A DNA stretch of 64,000 nt from the NCBI RefSeq assembly GCF_900110485.1, contig NZ_FODY01000011.1, positions 62,001-126,000 on the forward strand, in the 5' to 3' direction. The stretch is from Propionispora vibrioides (GTDB taxonomy: Bacteria > Bacillota > Negativicutes > Propionisporales > Propionisporaceae). Position 1 is the first letter of the stretch; every line of letters begins with the position of its first letter. Under the pieces are notes generated by a model. That model had not been told where the DNA came from, searched no databases, and saw nothing but the letters and a program-made list of their open reading frames with translations. Shown here in pieces: positions 34,755 to 43,468 of the stretch. Made by a program: the position numbers and the translations under genes.

Positions 34755-36227
34755 GTGAGTAGCAATAATGACAAACACCATCGTTCCCGTTTACAGCGAA
34801 TTGCCCATCAGGTGATGATCGAAAGAGGTCTTTTCCCGGACTTTTCTGCTCAGGTTATTGATGAACTAAACAAACTTGATGAAAACACTCCTAAACTTGA
34901 AGCATCAATACACGATCTTAGAGATCTATTATGGTGTTCCATAGATAATGATGATTCCAACGACCTGGATCAGCTTACCGTTGCCAGCATGCAGCCCGGG
35001 AAAGCAGTAAAAATTCTCGTGGCAATCGCTGATGTGGATGCTTTAGTAAAGAAGTCCTCAGCCATCGATGAGCATGCCCAGCATAATACCACTTCTATTT
35101 ATACAGCTGCCCAGATATTTCCCATGCTGCCTGAGAAACTCTCCTATGATCTTACCTCGCTTAATGTTGATTCAGATAGGCTGGCAATCGTTGTGGAAAT
35201 CGTTCTCGGCGGGAATGGCACTATACTTAGCTCAGATATTTACAGAGCCATGGTCCGAAACCATGCAAAGCTGGCTTACAACAGCGTTGCCGCCTGGTTA
35301 GACGGTGTGGCATCCATGCCGCCGGCCATTGCTGCCATACCCGGACTAGCAGAGAATATCCGTATCCAGCATCAAGTGGCGCAAAAGTTAAAAGCGCTCC
35401 GCCATATGCACGGTGCCCTGGATTTTGAAACCATCGAAGCCCGTCCTGTTTTTGATATTGATGAAATCAAGGATTTAGAAGTTGAAAAACGAAATAGTGC
35501 CAAAGAACTGATTGAAGATTTTATGATTGCGGCTAACGGTGTTACGGCCCGATACCTGGAAGCGAAGAAATTCCCGTCACTACGGCGTGTCGTGCGCACA
35601 CCCAAAAAATGGGAACGCATTGTCGAAATTGCTTTAAACCATAATTTTGATTTACCTAAACAAGCTGATTCAAAGGCGTTAGAGGCATTCCTGGCAATAC
35701 AACAAAAAGCTGATCCGCTTCGTTTTCCTGATCTTTCCCTCAGTATTATTAAATTGTTAGGCGCCGGTGAATATGTTGTCGAAGTCCCTGGTGAAAAATC
35801 TGTCGGGCACTTTGGCTTAGCAGTCAAGGATTATGCCCATTCCACAGCTCCCAATCGAAGGTATCCGGACTTAATTACGCAACGCTTACTTAAAGCAGCC
35901 TTAGCGAACAGCCCGGTTCCGTATCAGCTTGATGAACTAAAGTTGCTGGCCAGACATTGTACCGAGGCCGAAAATGTAGCACAGAAAGTGGAACGGCAGG
36001 TTGGCAAATCCGCCGCAGCCATACTACTGCAATCCCGAATCGGCGAAAAATTTGATGCCTTTGTAACCGGCTCATCCGAAAAAGGCACCTGGGTTCGTCT
36101 GCTTCATCCACCTGTCGAAGGAAAGCTTGCTGACCACTTTATCGGTGAGGCGGTCGGACATAGAGTCAGAGTAAAGCTGGTACACACGGACATTGAGCAA
36201 GGGCATATTGATTTTAAAAAAATATAG
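34755..36227 (+). CDS. RNB-domain ribonuclease (RNase II/R family, shortened)
   Basis: 490 residues. The RNB exonuclease core has the metal site WCSIDNDDSNDLDQL, AQIFPMLPEKLSYDLTSL, GHFGLAVKDYAHSTAPNRRY and PDLITQRLL. A C-terminal S1-like strand set follows (FDAFVTGSSEKGTWVRLL). The N-terminal cold-shock domains of full RNase R are missing, and 490 residues is short for the family but matches a known compact subgroup. The start is GTG at 34755 with AAGGAGG upstream. RNA degradation in the cytoplasm. Confidence 0.88.
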   Translation: MSSNNDKHHRSRLQRIAHQVMIERGLFPDFSAQVIDELNKLDENTPKLEASIHDLRDLLWCSIDNDDSNDLDQLTVASMQPGKAVKILVAIADVDALVKKSSAIDEHAQHNTTSIYTAAQIFPMLPEKLSYDLTSLNVDSDRLAIVVEIVLGGNGTILSSDIYRAMVRNHAKLAYNSVAAWLDGVASMPPAIAAIPGLAENIRIQHQVAQKLKALRHMHGALDFETIEARPVFDIDEIKDLEVEKRNSAKELIEDFMIAANGVTARYLEAKKFPSLRRVVRTPKKWERIVEIALNHNFDLPKQADSKALEAFLAIQQKADPLRFPDLSLSIIKLLGAGEYVVEVPGEKSVGHFGLAVKDYAHSTAPNRRYPDLITQRLLKAALANSPVPYQLDELKLLARHCTEAENVAQKVERQVGKSAAAILLQSRIGEKFDAFVTGSSEKGTWVRLLHPPVEGKLADHFIGEAVGHRVRVKLVHTDIEQGHIDFKKI

Positions 36228-36364
36228 TTGAAAAAATCAACAGACTCAAACACTAAGCCCCTTCCAAAAGACTTGAGATTGAAACAGAATATGATATGCG
36301 TTTCACTCCATACAGAGAATGAAATCACCCCATCCTATTCCCCTTCGTTTAGCAAAAATACCTA

Positions 36365-37819
36365 TCAGTCATCAGATACTGTTCTGATTCCCTTAACACG
36401 TCTAACAAACAAAGAAAATACTAAACCAACAACTGAAACAGCTAACACAAAAAGAAAAGCATGTTGAACTCCTGCAATTAAAGCTAATGAAGTAGTCAAA
36501 TCATCAGACTTCACTATAGATTCCAAATATTTTTCCCGGCCTACAGACAAGAAGCATATAGCAAGAGCTGTCCCAATAGCACCTGCCACCTGCTGCAAGG
36601 CAGTCATAATAGCTGTTCCATCAGGATATAAATGACGAGGAAGTTGATTCAATGCATTCGTTTGCACAGGCGTTACGATCATCGCTGTTCCCAACATCAA
36701 AAAAGTGTGCAGTGCCATAATTAATCCCGGTGTTGATACTTTCGTTATTCCAGAAAGTATCCATGCCACAATTATAGTAATGAAAAATCCGGGAATAACC
36801 AGCCTCCTTGGACCAATTATATCAAACAGTCGACCGGTCATCTGAGACATAATTCCATTAATTAGCCCACCTGGAAGCATTACAAGTCCTGCAAAGAACA
36901 TGGATGTTTCAAGACCTCCTTGCAGATAAATTGGTAAAATCAGTACCGAGGCCAGAATAATCATCGTACAAAACATTACTAAAAGTACTCCAAGTGCAAA
37001 CATAGGATATTGAAATGCTCGCAAATTAAGAACCGGCTGCTTCAAGTACAACTGGCGAAGGCTAAACACAATTAGTGCAATAACACCTACGCCTAAGAAC
37101 AAGAGTACGGACGGATCGTCCCCCCCAGAAAGTTCACCTGCATTGCTAAACCCAAATACAATTCCTCCAAAGCCAATAGTAGACAATCCTATTGACAACA
37201 AATCTATTTTAGGCTTGGTAATAGTTGATACATTTTGCATATACTTGATTCCGCTTAAAAGAGAAATAATCAAGAACGGCAGGGAAAACCAAAATATCCA
37301 ATGCCAGTTAATTTTCTCGGTAAGGATTCCCGCTAAAGTAGGACCAACTGCGGGAGCAGACATAATAACCAAACCGATAATCCCCATCGTTGTTCCTCTA
37401 TTTTCTGGCGGAAATATGAGCAGGACGGTATTGAACATTAAAGGCAATAATAACCCGGTTCCAACGGCCTGGAAGATACGTGCGATTAACAAAAGCGTAA
37501 AACTTGGCGTAATGGCGGCAATAAGAAACCCGACAATGGAAAAACTAAGCGAGGTAATGAAAAGCTGCCTTGTCGTAAACCATTTAATAAGTAGACCTGA
37601 TATCGGAACAAGAATGCCAAGTGTTAATAAGTAGCCTGTCGTAAGCCATTGAGCTGTTGCCGGTGTGATATTGAAAATATTCATTAGATCATTGAACGCA
37701 ACATTTAATGCTGTTTCACTAAACATTCCAATAAAACCACTGATAAGAAACGAAAGCATAATAGGCAACCTGCCAATTGTTTTATTCATATCGAGCTGTA
37801 GTAAATCCATTGTTTTCAT
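36365..37819 (-). CDS. MFS multidrug efflux transporter, DHA2 (14-TMS) family
   Basis: 484 residues with about 14 membrane helices, an early WLTTGYLLTLGILVPISGLL motif (DHA2 type) and the motif-C proline-rich helix (IMSAPAVGPTLAGIL). Drug:proton antiport of the LmrB/EmrB type. AGGAG precedes the ATG. The promoter has ATAGTTAA-tacg-TTAACTAT at 37853-37872, the same core as the palindrome in front of the upstream MarR gene, so it is the likely target of that regulator. Confidence 0.88.
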   Translation of the reverse strand: MKTMDLLQLDMNKTIGRLPIMLSFLISGFIGMFSETALNVAFNDLMNIFNITPATAQWLTTGYLLTLGILVPISGLLIKWFTTRQLFITSLSFSIVGFLIAAITPSFTLLLIARIFQAVGTGLLLPLMFNTVLLIFPPENRGTTMGIIGLVIMSAPAVGPTLAGILTEKINWHWIFWFSLPFLIISLLSGIKYMQNVSTITKPKIDLLSIGLSTIGFGGIVFGFSNAGELSGGDDPSVLLFLGVGVIALIVFSLRQLYLKQPVLNLRAFQYPMFALGVLLVMFCTMIILASVLILPIYLQGGLETSMFFAGLVMLPGGLINGIMSQMTGRLFDIIGPRRLVIPGFFITIIVAWILSGITKVSTPGLIMALHTFLMLGTAMIVTPVQTNALNQLPRHLYPDGTAIMTALQQVAGAIGTALAICFLSVGREKYLESIVKSDDLTTSLALIAGVQHAFLFVLAVSVVGLVFSLFVRRVKGIRTVSDD

Positions 37820-37852
37820 AAACGAATACTCCTTTGTAATGAATTGTCTATA

Positions 37853-37872
37853 ATAGTTAATACGTTAACTAT
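37853..37872. promoter_or_regulatory. Putative MarR operator at the MFS promoter
   Basis: ATAGTTAA, four bases TACG, TTAACTAT. The TTAA-N-ACG-TTAA core matches the longer palindrome at 38443-38470. Confidence 0.65.
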
Positions 37873-37901
37873 ATAGCATGATTTATTTCTGACATAACCG
37901 A

Positions 37902-38423
37902 TTACCAATCCTTTTCATTGGCAAGAAAAATACCTTCTTTCATCTTCTGCAATAAAATTTCTAACTGTATATGGTTTTGTTCCGATAATTCGCTCATGAC
38001 TTCTGCCGAATGAAGAAAGTGTATAGGTAAGACTTTATCCATAAGTTTTACACCTTTTGAACTAAGTCTGACTGTTGTCATTCTTCCATCATGAAGATCG
38101 TTTTGTCGCTCAATCAGCCCATCCCGTTCCAGCCTGCTTAGTAATCCGGTAATTGCAGCACGGCTTACACCAGCCTTTTCAGCTATTTCGGACGGATTCA
38201 TTCCAGCTTGACCCTCAGAATACATAATAATCAAGGCGGTAAATTTCCCTTTGGATAATCCGTACTTTTCTAAAACCCCATATATTGTATTATGCATTTC
38301 ATACGCTGTTCGTAAAAATTTAAGCATACTTTCTAATGAAAGTACGTCTAATTCCGGTTTTTTTCGAGAAAGTTCCTGTAAGGTTTTTCGTGCTGGAATA
38401 TCAAGTAGATCAAATTCGATCAT
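37902..38423 (-). CDS. MarR-family repressor
   Basis: 173 residues with the winged HTH (MNPSEIAEKAGVSRAAITGL, LSRLERDGLIERQNDLHDGR, MTTVRLSSKGVKLMDKV) between long dimerisation helices. It is on the same strand as the MFS pump and 82 bases upstream. Perfect palindromes in both promoters support repression of the pump and of itself. I start at ATG 38421-38423 (AGAGGG upstream) rather than the GTG two codons earlier. Confidence 0.88.
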   Translation of the reverse strand: MIEFDLLDIPARKTLQELSRKKPELDVLSLESMLKFLRTAYEMHNTIYGVLEKYGLSKGKFTALIIMYSEGQAGMNPSEIAEKAGVSRAAITGLLSRLERDGLIERQNDLHDGRMTTVRLSSKGVKLMDKVLPIHFLHSAEVMSELSEQNHIQLEILLQKMKEGIFLANEKDW

Positions 38424-38442
38424 ATTCACCCTCTTGAACGAA

Positions 38443-38470
38443 GAATATAATTAACACGTTAATTATATTC
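38443..38470. promoter_or_regulatory. Putative MarR operator, autoregulatory
   Basis: Perfect 12-bp arms GAATATAATTAA (38443-38454) and TTAATTATATTC (38459-38470) around CACG, 20 bases upstream of the marR-type start codon. Confidence 0.7.
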
Positions 38471-38650
38471 TTCACCATATCACGCTGTCAATCTTCTCAC
38501 TTATCTAAATCCAATAATCCTAAATCTCCAAGTACACATAACTACTGGCCTCCTTCACTTCTTAAAATCTGGCCCTTTTACAGGGGCAGTTTGCATGATT
38601 TAATATAGCTATCATGTGCACAGATGAATAAGTGTTGGAGGTTCTGAGCA

Positions 38651-39487
38651 ATGGATAATAATGAATTACCACTCAAAGTAGGCATATTTTTGTTCGATGG
38701 TGCTGATGCAACTGATTTTATTGGCCCCTATGAGGTATTTTCCGCGGTAGATTTTGCCTCGTCTAAAAAGCGGACTACACTATATCAAACTTCACATACT
38801 ATGTATGACGTATTCACTGTCAGTGAAACTAAAAAAGATCTGCGGACTCTGGCGGGAGAACTGCTTTTTAAGGCAGAATACACCTTTAGTGATTGCCCCG
38901 CGATCGACATCTTAGTTGTTCCCGGCGGCACGATCACAGAAGAACTGTTAGCCAATACCACTGTCATTAACTGGCTGCAAAAGCAGAGCAATAAAGCAGC
39001 TATTACCTTATCCGTATGCAGCGGAGCTATATTACTGGCTAAGGCAGGGCTCCTTAACGGGCTGTCAGTGACAACACATCATCTGACTTTTGATGATTTA
39101 TCAGCTATTGATCCCACCATCACGCTGAAAAAAAATGACCGGTTTGTTGACACCGGCCGCATTATCACGGCGGCCGGCGTTACAGCCGGCTACGATGCCG
39201 CCATGCACATCGTCTATAAAACAGCCGGACGCAGTGCCTTTTTTAAAGCCGGCGAAATACTGGAATACGGCGACGCCTGGAAAAGCGTGCAAAGAAAACT
39301 GGCCGGACTGCCTGTCCATCGCACAATTACCGATAGATGTATCAAATGCGGCAAGTGCGCAAAGCTTTGTCCTTTCCATGCGGTTGTCGAAGGCAAAACA
39401 CAGTTTGAGATTCAGTCAGAACGGTGTGTCGGTATCGGACCGTGTGCCAAGCTGTGCCCGGTAGCGGCTATTGAATCCTCCTTCTAG
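38651..39487 (+). CDS. DJ-1/PfpI-family domain fused to a dicluster ferredoxin domain
   Basis: 278 residues. The first ~195 residues are a DJ-1/PfpI (ThiJ-like) domain with LFDGADATDFIGPYEVFSA, DILVVPGG and the nucleophile cysteine in ITLSVCSGAILLAKAG. Residues 228-275 are a ferredoxin domain with one full 4Fe-4S motif (CIKCGKCAKLCP) and a second (CVGIGPCAKLCP) whose second cysteine is replaced by isoleucine, so it may hold a 3Fe-4S cluster. The fusion is uncommon and suggests a redox-linked hydratase or sensor. ATG with GGAGG upstream. A DJ-1 paralogue without ferredoxin is at 61533-62159. Confidence 0.87.
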   Translation: MDNNELPLKVGIFLFDGADATDFIGPYEVFSAVDFASSKKRTTLYQTSHTMYDVFTVSETKKDLRTLAGELLFKAEYTFSDCPAIDILVVPGGTITEELLANTTVINWLQKQSNKAAITLSVCSGAILLAKAGLLNGLSVTTHHLTFDDLSAIDPTITLKKNDRFVDTGRIITAAGVTAGYDAAMHIVYKTAGRSAFFKAGEILEYGDAWKSVQRKLAGLPVHRTITDRCIKCGKCAKLCPFHAVVEGKTQFEIQSERCVGIGPCAKLCPVAAIESSF

Positions 39488-39520
39488 CATCCGGTATAGT
39501 TTTAAGAAATAACATAAATA

Positions 39521-39557
39521 AACAGGGCTATGGAAATTACACATTCCATAGCCCTGT
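39521..39557. terminator. Strong hairpin between convergent genes, probable bidirectional terminator
   Basis: Perfect 15-bp arms AACAGGGCTATGGAA (39521-39535) and TTCCATAGCCCTGTT (39543-39557). T-rich sequence follows on the minus strand (TTATTTATG). It lies between the DJ-1-ferredoxin and MocR genes, which point at each other. Confidence 0.75.
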
Positions 39558-39639
39558 TTACTGTTAATAGGCCAAGTTAACCACCCTGTCATCTTGCCGT
39601 AGTACCAATATGCGGCGTCACGCCTGATCTTAGACCGAC

Positions 39640-41028
39640 TCAGTTAAGCCAGGCCTGACGCAACAAGCGGACTGCCGGATCAATATCCTCGTTTGCCATG
39701 GCACCGAAACCCAAAAGAATACGGCCCGCTTGCCCCGGGGAGGATTCCACCCAGAGATTATCGCCGTTAACAGCTACACCGGCCTTAGCCGCTCTGGCTA
39801 CCAGCTCCTGTGAGGACACCGGCTGATTGAGCTGCAGCAGGATATGAAGGCCGGCATTTACTCCGGATACTGTGACGGTGTCCCCGAAATGCTCCTGCAG
39901 CGCCCGCAGTAGACTATCTCTCTGTTTCTTAAACTGACGGAGTAGTTTCCGCAAATGACCTTCAAAAAGATTTTCCTGTAAGAACCGTTCCAAAGGTTTT
40001 TGGATGAGCAATGGCACTGAACAGGCGTAATTTTCGGTTTTCTGCTGTAGATGCAGCGACAGCTTTTCCGGCAATACCATAAATGCAACCCGCAGGGACG
40101 GCGAAAGGATTTTAGAAAAGCTGCCGATGTAGATTACCTTATCCGGTGCTAAGCCCTGCAACGCCGGGGCGGGTTTTACGTCATAGCGCAAATGACAGTT
40201 ATAGTCATCTTCAATAATCAGCGCATCCTGGTCAAAGGCCCAGTCAATAAGCTGCAACCGCCTGGTGATGGACATAATGCGGCCGGTAGGAAATTGATGC
40301 GAAGGAGTCACATACACAGCCTGAGCGGTTACAGTCCGCAGGGCTTTAACATTGAGGCCGTGGCTGTTAACCGGAATAAGCGGCACCTGAAAGCCGTAAT
40401 TGGTAAAGGCCGAATGGGCGGCGGCGAAGCCCGGATCTTCCATGGCAATGGCACTTGCCTCCGTTCGAAGGAGCTGACCGATAAGCATCAGGCAGGGAAT
40501 CGTTCCGGAAGTAATCCATATTTGATCGGCTGTACAACGGACATCCCGGTATTCATGCAAATATTTTACCAGTTCCTGGCGTAGTCCGGGTTCACCCCTA
40601 ACGTCACTGTAGTTCAAAAACTGATCTTTATCCTGTCGCAGACAGAGGTTGGTTAATCGCTGCCATTGGGCAAAAGGAAAGACTTGCGGGCTTAAATTGC
40701 CATACCGGAAATCGTATAAGATTCCATCGGGCTGCGACTGACCGGAAAGCATGTCCGGAGCCACCTCCGCAAAGGCGGACAATTTAGTGTTGCGAAGTGT
40801 TTCCACATAATAGCCGCTACGGCTTTTTCCCACAATATAGCCTTCGGATAAGAGCTGCTGATAAGCAGTATCCACCGTATTCCGGCTGATATGGAGCTCT
40901 GCCGCAAGGCGGCGGCTGGAGGGCAATTTGGCCTGTGCGTCGAGTTCACCGTTTAAAATTTTGGCGCGCATTTGCTGGTAAAGCTGATGATAGAGCGGTT
41001 TTTTACTGTTTGCAGCCAGTAGGTACAT
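39640..41028 (-). CDS. MocR-type regulator (GntR HTH fused to aminotransferase-like domain)
   Basis: 462 residues. GntR winged HTH at the N-terminus (LYHQLYQQMRAKILNGELDA, LPSSRRLAAELHISRNTVDT, AYQQLLSEGYIVGKSRSGYY), then a fold-type I PLP domain with DPGFAAAHSAFTNYG, EDDYNCHLRY and the PLP lysine in IGSFSKILSPSLRVAFM. MocR proteins of the GabR/PdxR type sense PLP or amino-acid derivatives. ATG at 41026-41028 with AAGGAGG upstream. Two direct TATATACTT words in the divergent gap may be its binding site; the flavin reductase is then a candidate target. Confidence 0.9.
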   Translation of the reverse strand: MYLLAANSKKPLYHQLYQQMRAKILNGELDAQAKLPSSRRLAAELHISRNTVDTAYQQLLSEGYIVGKSRSGYYVETLRNTKLSAFAEVAPDMLSGQSQPDGILYDFRYGNLSPQVFPFAQWQRLTNLCLRQDKDQFLNYSDVRGEPGLRQELVKYLHEYRDVRCTADQIWITSGTIPCLMLIGQLLRTEASAIAMEDPGFAAAHSAFTNYGFQVPLIPVNSHGLNVKALRTVTAQAVYVTPSHQFPTGRIMSITRRLQLIDWAFDQDALIIEDDYNCHLRYDVKPAPALQGLAPDKVIYIGSFSKILSPSLRVAFMVLPEKLSLHLQQKTENYACSVPLLIQKPLERFLQENLFEGHLRKLLRQFKKQRDSLLRALQEHFGDTVTVSGVNAGLHILLQLNQPVSSQELVARAAKAGVAVNGDNLWVESSPGQAGRILLGFGAMANEDIDPAVRLLRQAWLN

Positions 41029-41139
41029 GAGGGGCCTCCTTATAGAAAATGCTGCCTGACGGCAAAAAGCAAAAGTCTGTATAAGCATGACACAGGAACT
41101 GAAATTTTGCACCTATTATACTATTGATTTTCCAGAAGG

Positions 41140-41186
41140 TATATACTTATATAATATAAACATTCAATGCATTGAAATATATACTT
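41140..41186. promoter_or_regulatory. Candidate MocR binding site
   Basis: Direct repeats TATATACTT at 41140-41148 and 41178-41186 flank a perfect palindrome TTCAATGCATTGAA (41163-41176). MocR and GabR proteins bind direct repeats, so this arrangement between the regulator and the divergent flavin reductase fits. Confidence 0.45.
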
Positions 41187-41326
41187 GACCGTTCTATATT
41201 GCTGACCATTGGGAATGAATTACAACAATCAGACCTTCATGGCCTATGCTCTTGTCCTTTGTTTTCGTCGTTCACAGCTTACTTCAAGCCACTATGACTA
41301 AATGTTTATCACAAGGAGGATATTTT

Positions 41327-41833
41327 ATGAATTTCGAGGAAGTAACGTTTAAACAGTTTGATTTTAACCCTTTCACGAAAGTAGAGGAATGGGCGCTTTT
41401 AACCGCCGGAACAAAAGAACGGTTTAACATGATGACAATCACCGGAGTTATGTGCGGGAAATTTTTTCTCAAGCCCATGATGCAGGTATATGTTCATCCC
41501 GACAGGTATTCCTATCAATTTTTAGCGAACAATGACTACTTTACGGTATCTTTCTTCGATGTTCCACAGCATCCAGCCCTACAGATTTGCGGTAAAATGC
41601 ATGGCAATGAATGTGATAAAGTGGCTGAATCGGGGCTGCATCCCATTCCATTCGAGAACACGGTTCTTTTTGAAGAGGCAAAAACAGTTTTTGTCTGCAA
41701 AAAAGTGTATCATACTGATGTAGAAAAGGATCATTTTGATTCACAGCAGCTATTTAAAGAATACTATAGAGATTCTACAACCTTTCACAGGATTTATCTC
41801 GGACAGATCGAAAAAGTACTCCGCCACAAATAG
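41327..41833 (+). CDS. Flavin reductase-like (FMN-binding split barrel) protein
   Basis: 168 residues. The pattern ALLTAGTKERFNMMTITGVM, FFLKPMMQVYVHPDRYSYQF, NDYFTVSFFDVPQHPALQIC and GKMHGNECDKVAESGL matches the flavin reductase-like split barrel, where the T-G-MT segment lies at FMN. An NAD(P)H flavin or small-substrate reductase is likely. The ATG at 41327 has AAGGAGG upstream. It is divergent from the MocR regulator. Confidence 0.85.
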   Translation: MNFEEVTFKQFDFNPFTKVEEWALLTAGTKERFNMMTITGVMCGKFFLKPMMQVYVHPDRYSYQFLANNDYFTVSFFDVPQHPALQICGKMHGNECDKVAESGLHPIPFENTVLFEEAKTVFVCKKVYHTDVEKDHFDSQQLFKEYYRDSTTFHRIYLGQIEKVLRHK

Positions 41834-42315
41834 CGATACCACGTACAAGCTAGGTCTCTAAACAACATATTTTCATAAATGGAATTTGCATCTGTTTGAT
41901 TTTATGCCTTTCCTTCAACTATTCAAGGAGAACCCCCTGCAATACTTGCTATCAAGCATTACACGGAGGTTCTCTCTTCCTTTTAAAAGTTTCGATTTCC
42001 AGGTCTTTTTATGCAGTTTTCATTCTGGTTCTTCCGGATTATCAGTTACCATATAATATAACAAGCATAATTGGTAAATTCCACCATATCGTTAACACTT
42101 ACGTATTTCCGTACCTCTTCTTCAATAATCAACGGTCTGATCGGCACTATTAGCAACCACTTTGTGAAGTCTCCGGTTAAAAGCTCGCATAAAACGCCGC
42201 AACTGTTTCCAGTTGACGTTTTACGTAAATTCACGTAGCGGGAGGTGAAACAAACCCTTTGGCTGGTTTACCTTATTCCTGGCATTAAAACATAACGTTT
42301 GATGGAGGTTTTGTT
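41834..42315. other. Intergenic region with two hairpins upstream of dhaK
   Basis: A possible terminator for the flavin reductase has arms GAGAACC (41928-41934) and GGTTCTC (41968-41974) with a T-rich end. A second hairpin at 42190-42222 has arms TAAAACG...CAACTG and CAGTTG...CGTTTTA. It lies about 95 bases before dhaK and could be an operator or leader. Nothing else is recognised. Confidence 0.45.
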
Positions 42316-43311
42316 ATGAGAAGATTGGTAAATGATCCTTACAACGTGGTGGAAGAAATGTTAGAAGGTTTTGTTTTAGCCCATAGCAAATACGTTACAC
42401 TGCTGGATCACGACGGGCGGGTTGTGGTCAGTAAAACGGCACCCGTAAAAGATAAAGTCGGCGTTATTATCGGCGGCGGTTCCGGTCATGAGCCCCTATT
42501 TTTAGGCTATGTAGGCCCCGGCTTCGCTGATGCGGCAGTCATTGGCAACATCAATACATCTCCCTCACCGGAACCTTGCTATAATTCTATTAAGGCTGTT
42601 GATACCGGAAAAGGCTGCCTGTTCTTGTACGGAAACTATGCCGGTGATGTTATGAATTTTGATATGGCCGTGGAAATGGCAGCAGCCGATGGTATCCGGG
42701 TAGAAACCGTATTAGTAACAGACGATGTATTCTCATCCAAAACATTTTCCAACCGGCGGGGCGTTGCCGGTGACTTTTTCGTATTCAAGGCGGCTGCCGC
42801 AAAAGCTGATACAGGGGCCAGCTTGGATGAAGTAAAAGCTGCCGCAATCCATGCAAATAATCATACCCGTTCGATGGGGGTAGCGCTTTCATCGGCCACC
42901 TTGCCCGCAATCGGCGGCCCGAATTTCAAAATGGAAGATGGCGATATGGAGATCGGTATGGGTATCCATGGCGAACCGGGTGTCGAGCGTGGTAAATTAG
43001 AAGTGGCCGATAAGGTCGTTGAAAAAATTATGCCCTATATAGTAAATGACCTTCCCTTCCTGAAAGGGGATGAAGTCAATGTCCTGGTAAATGGCTTGGG
43101 CGGGCTCCCTCTGATGGATCTACATATTGTCTATCGACGGGTTGCGCAAATTTTAGCCCAGCATGAAATAACGGTACATGCATCCTTTGTCGGTAACTAT
43201 GCAACTTCCATGGACATGGTGGGCATGTCCATTACATTGATAAAATTGGATGAAGAGTTAAAAACATTGTTGGATGCGCCTTGCGCTACACCCTATTGTA
43301 TAATTAAGTAA
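42316..43311 (+). CDS. dhaK: Dihydroxyacetone kinase subunit DhaK (orphan)
   Basis: 331 residues with the dihydroxyacetone-binding fold: VIIGGGSGHEPLFLGYVGPG, GNYAGDVMNFDMAVEMA, the covalent-binding histidine in GMGIHGEPGVERG and VLVNGLGGLPLMDL. DhaK normally works with DhaL and the PTS protein DhaM, but neither is adjacent, and the next gene is an unrelated ion channel. It may use partners elsewhere or act on another keto-sugar. GGAGG is upstream of the ATG. Confidence 0.93.
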   Translation: MRRLVNDPYNVVEEMLEGFVLAHSKYVTLLDHDGRVVVSKTAPVKDKVGVIIGGGSGHEPLFLGYVGPGFADAAVIGNINTSPSPEPCYNSIKAVDTGKGCLFLYGNYAGDVMNFDMAVEMAAADGIRVETVLVTDDVFSSKTFSNRRGVAGDFFVFKAAAAKADTGASLDEVKAAAIHANNHTRSMGVALSSATLPAIGGPNFKMEDGDMEIGMGIHGEPGVERGKLEVADKVVEKIMPYIVNDLPFLKGDEVNVLVNGLGGLPLMDLHIVYRRVAQILAQHEITVHASFVGNYATSMDMVGMSITLIKLDEELKTLLDAPCATPYCIIK

Positions 43312-43421
43312 AAAAATGAACAGACAAGCTAACTTCCACTGCCCGTGACAGCTGAGATAGCTTGTCAAAGTCAGATTTACCTATATGCCAAACACCAAGC
43401 GGTATCTAAAAAATAAGAAAG

Positions 43422-43449
43422 AAATGGAGCTAACATGCTCCATTTTTTT
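43422..43449 (+). terminator. Terminator of dhaK
   Basis: Stem AAATGGAGC / GCTCCATTT with a six-base loop and a T7 tract, on the plus strand. A further inverted repeat, GACAAGCTA/TAGCTTGTC (43323-43366), lies between it and the stop codon. Confidence 0.85.
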
Positions 43450-43468
43450 ATACTTAATTAATAACCGT

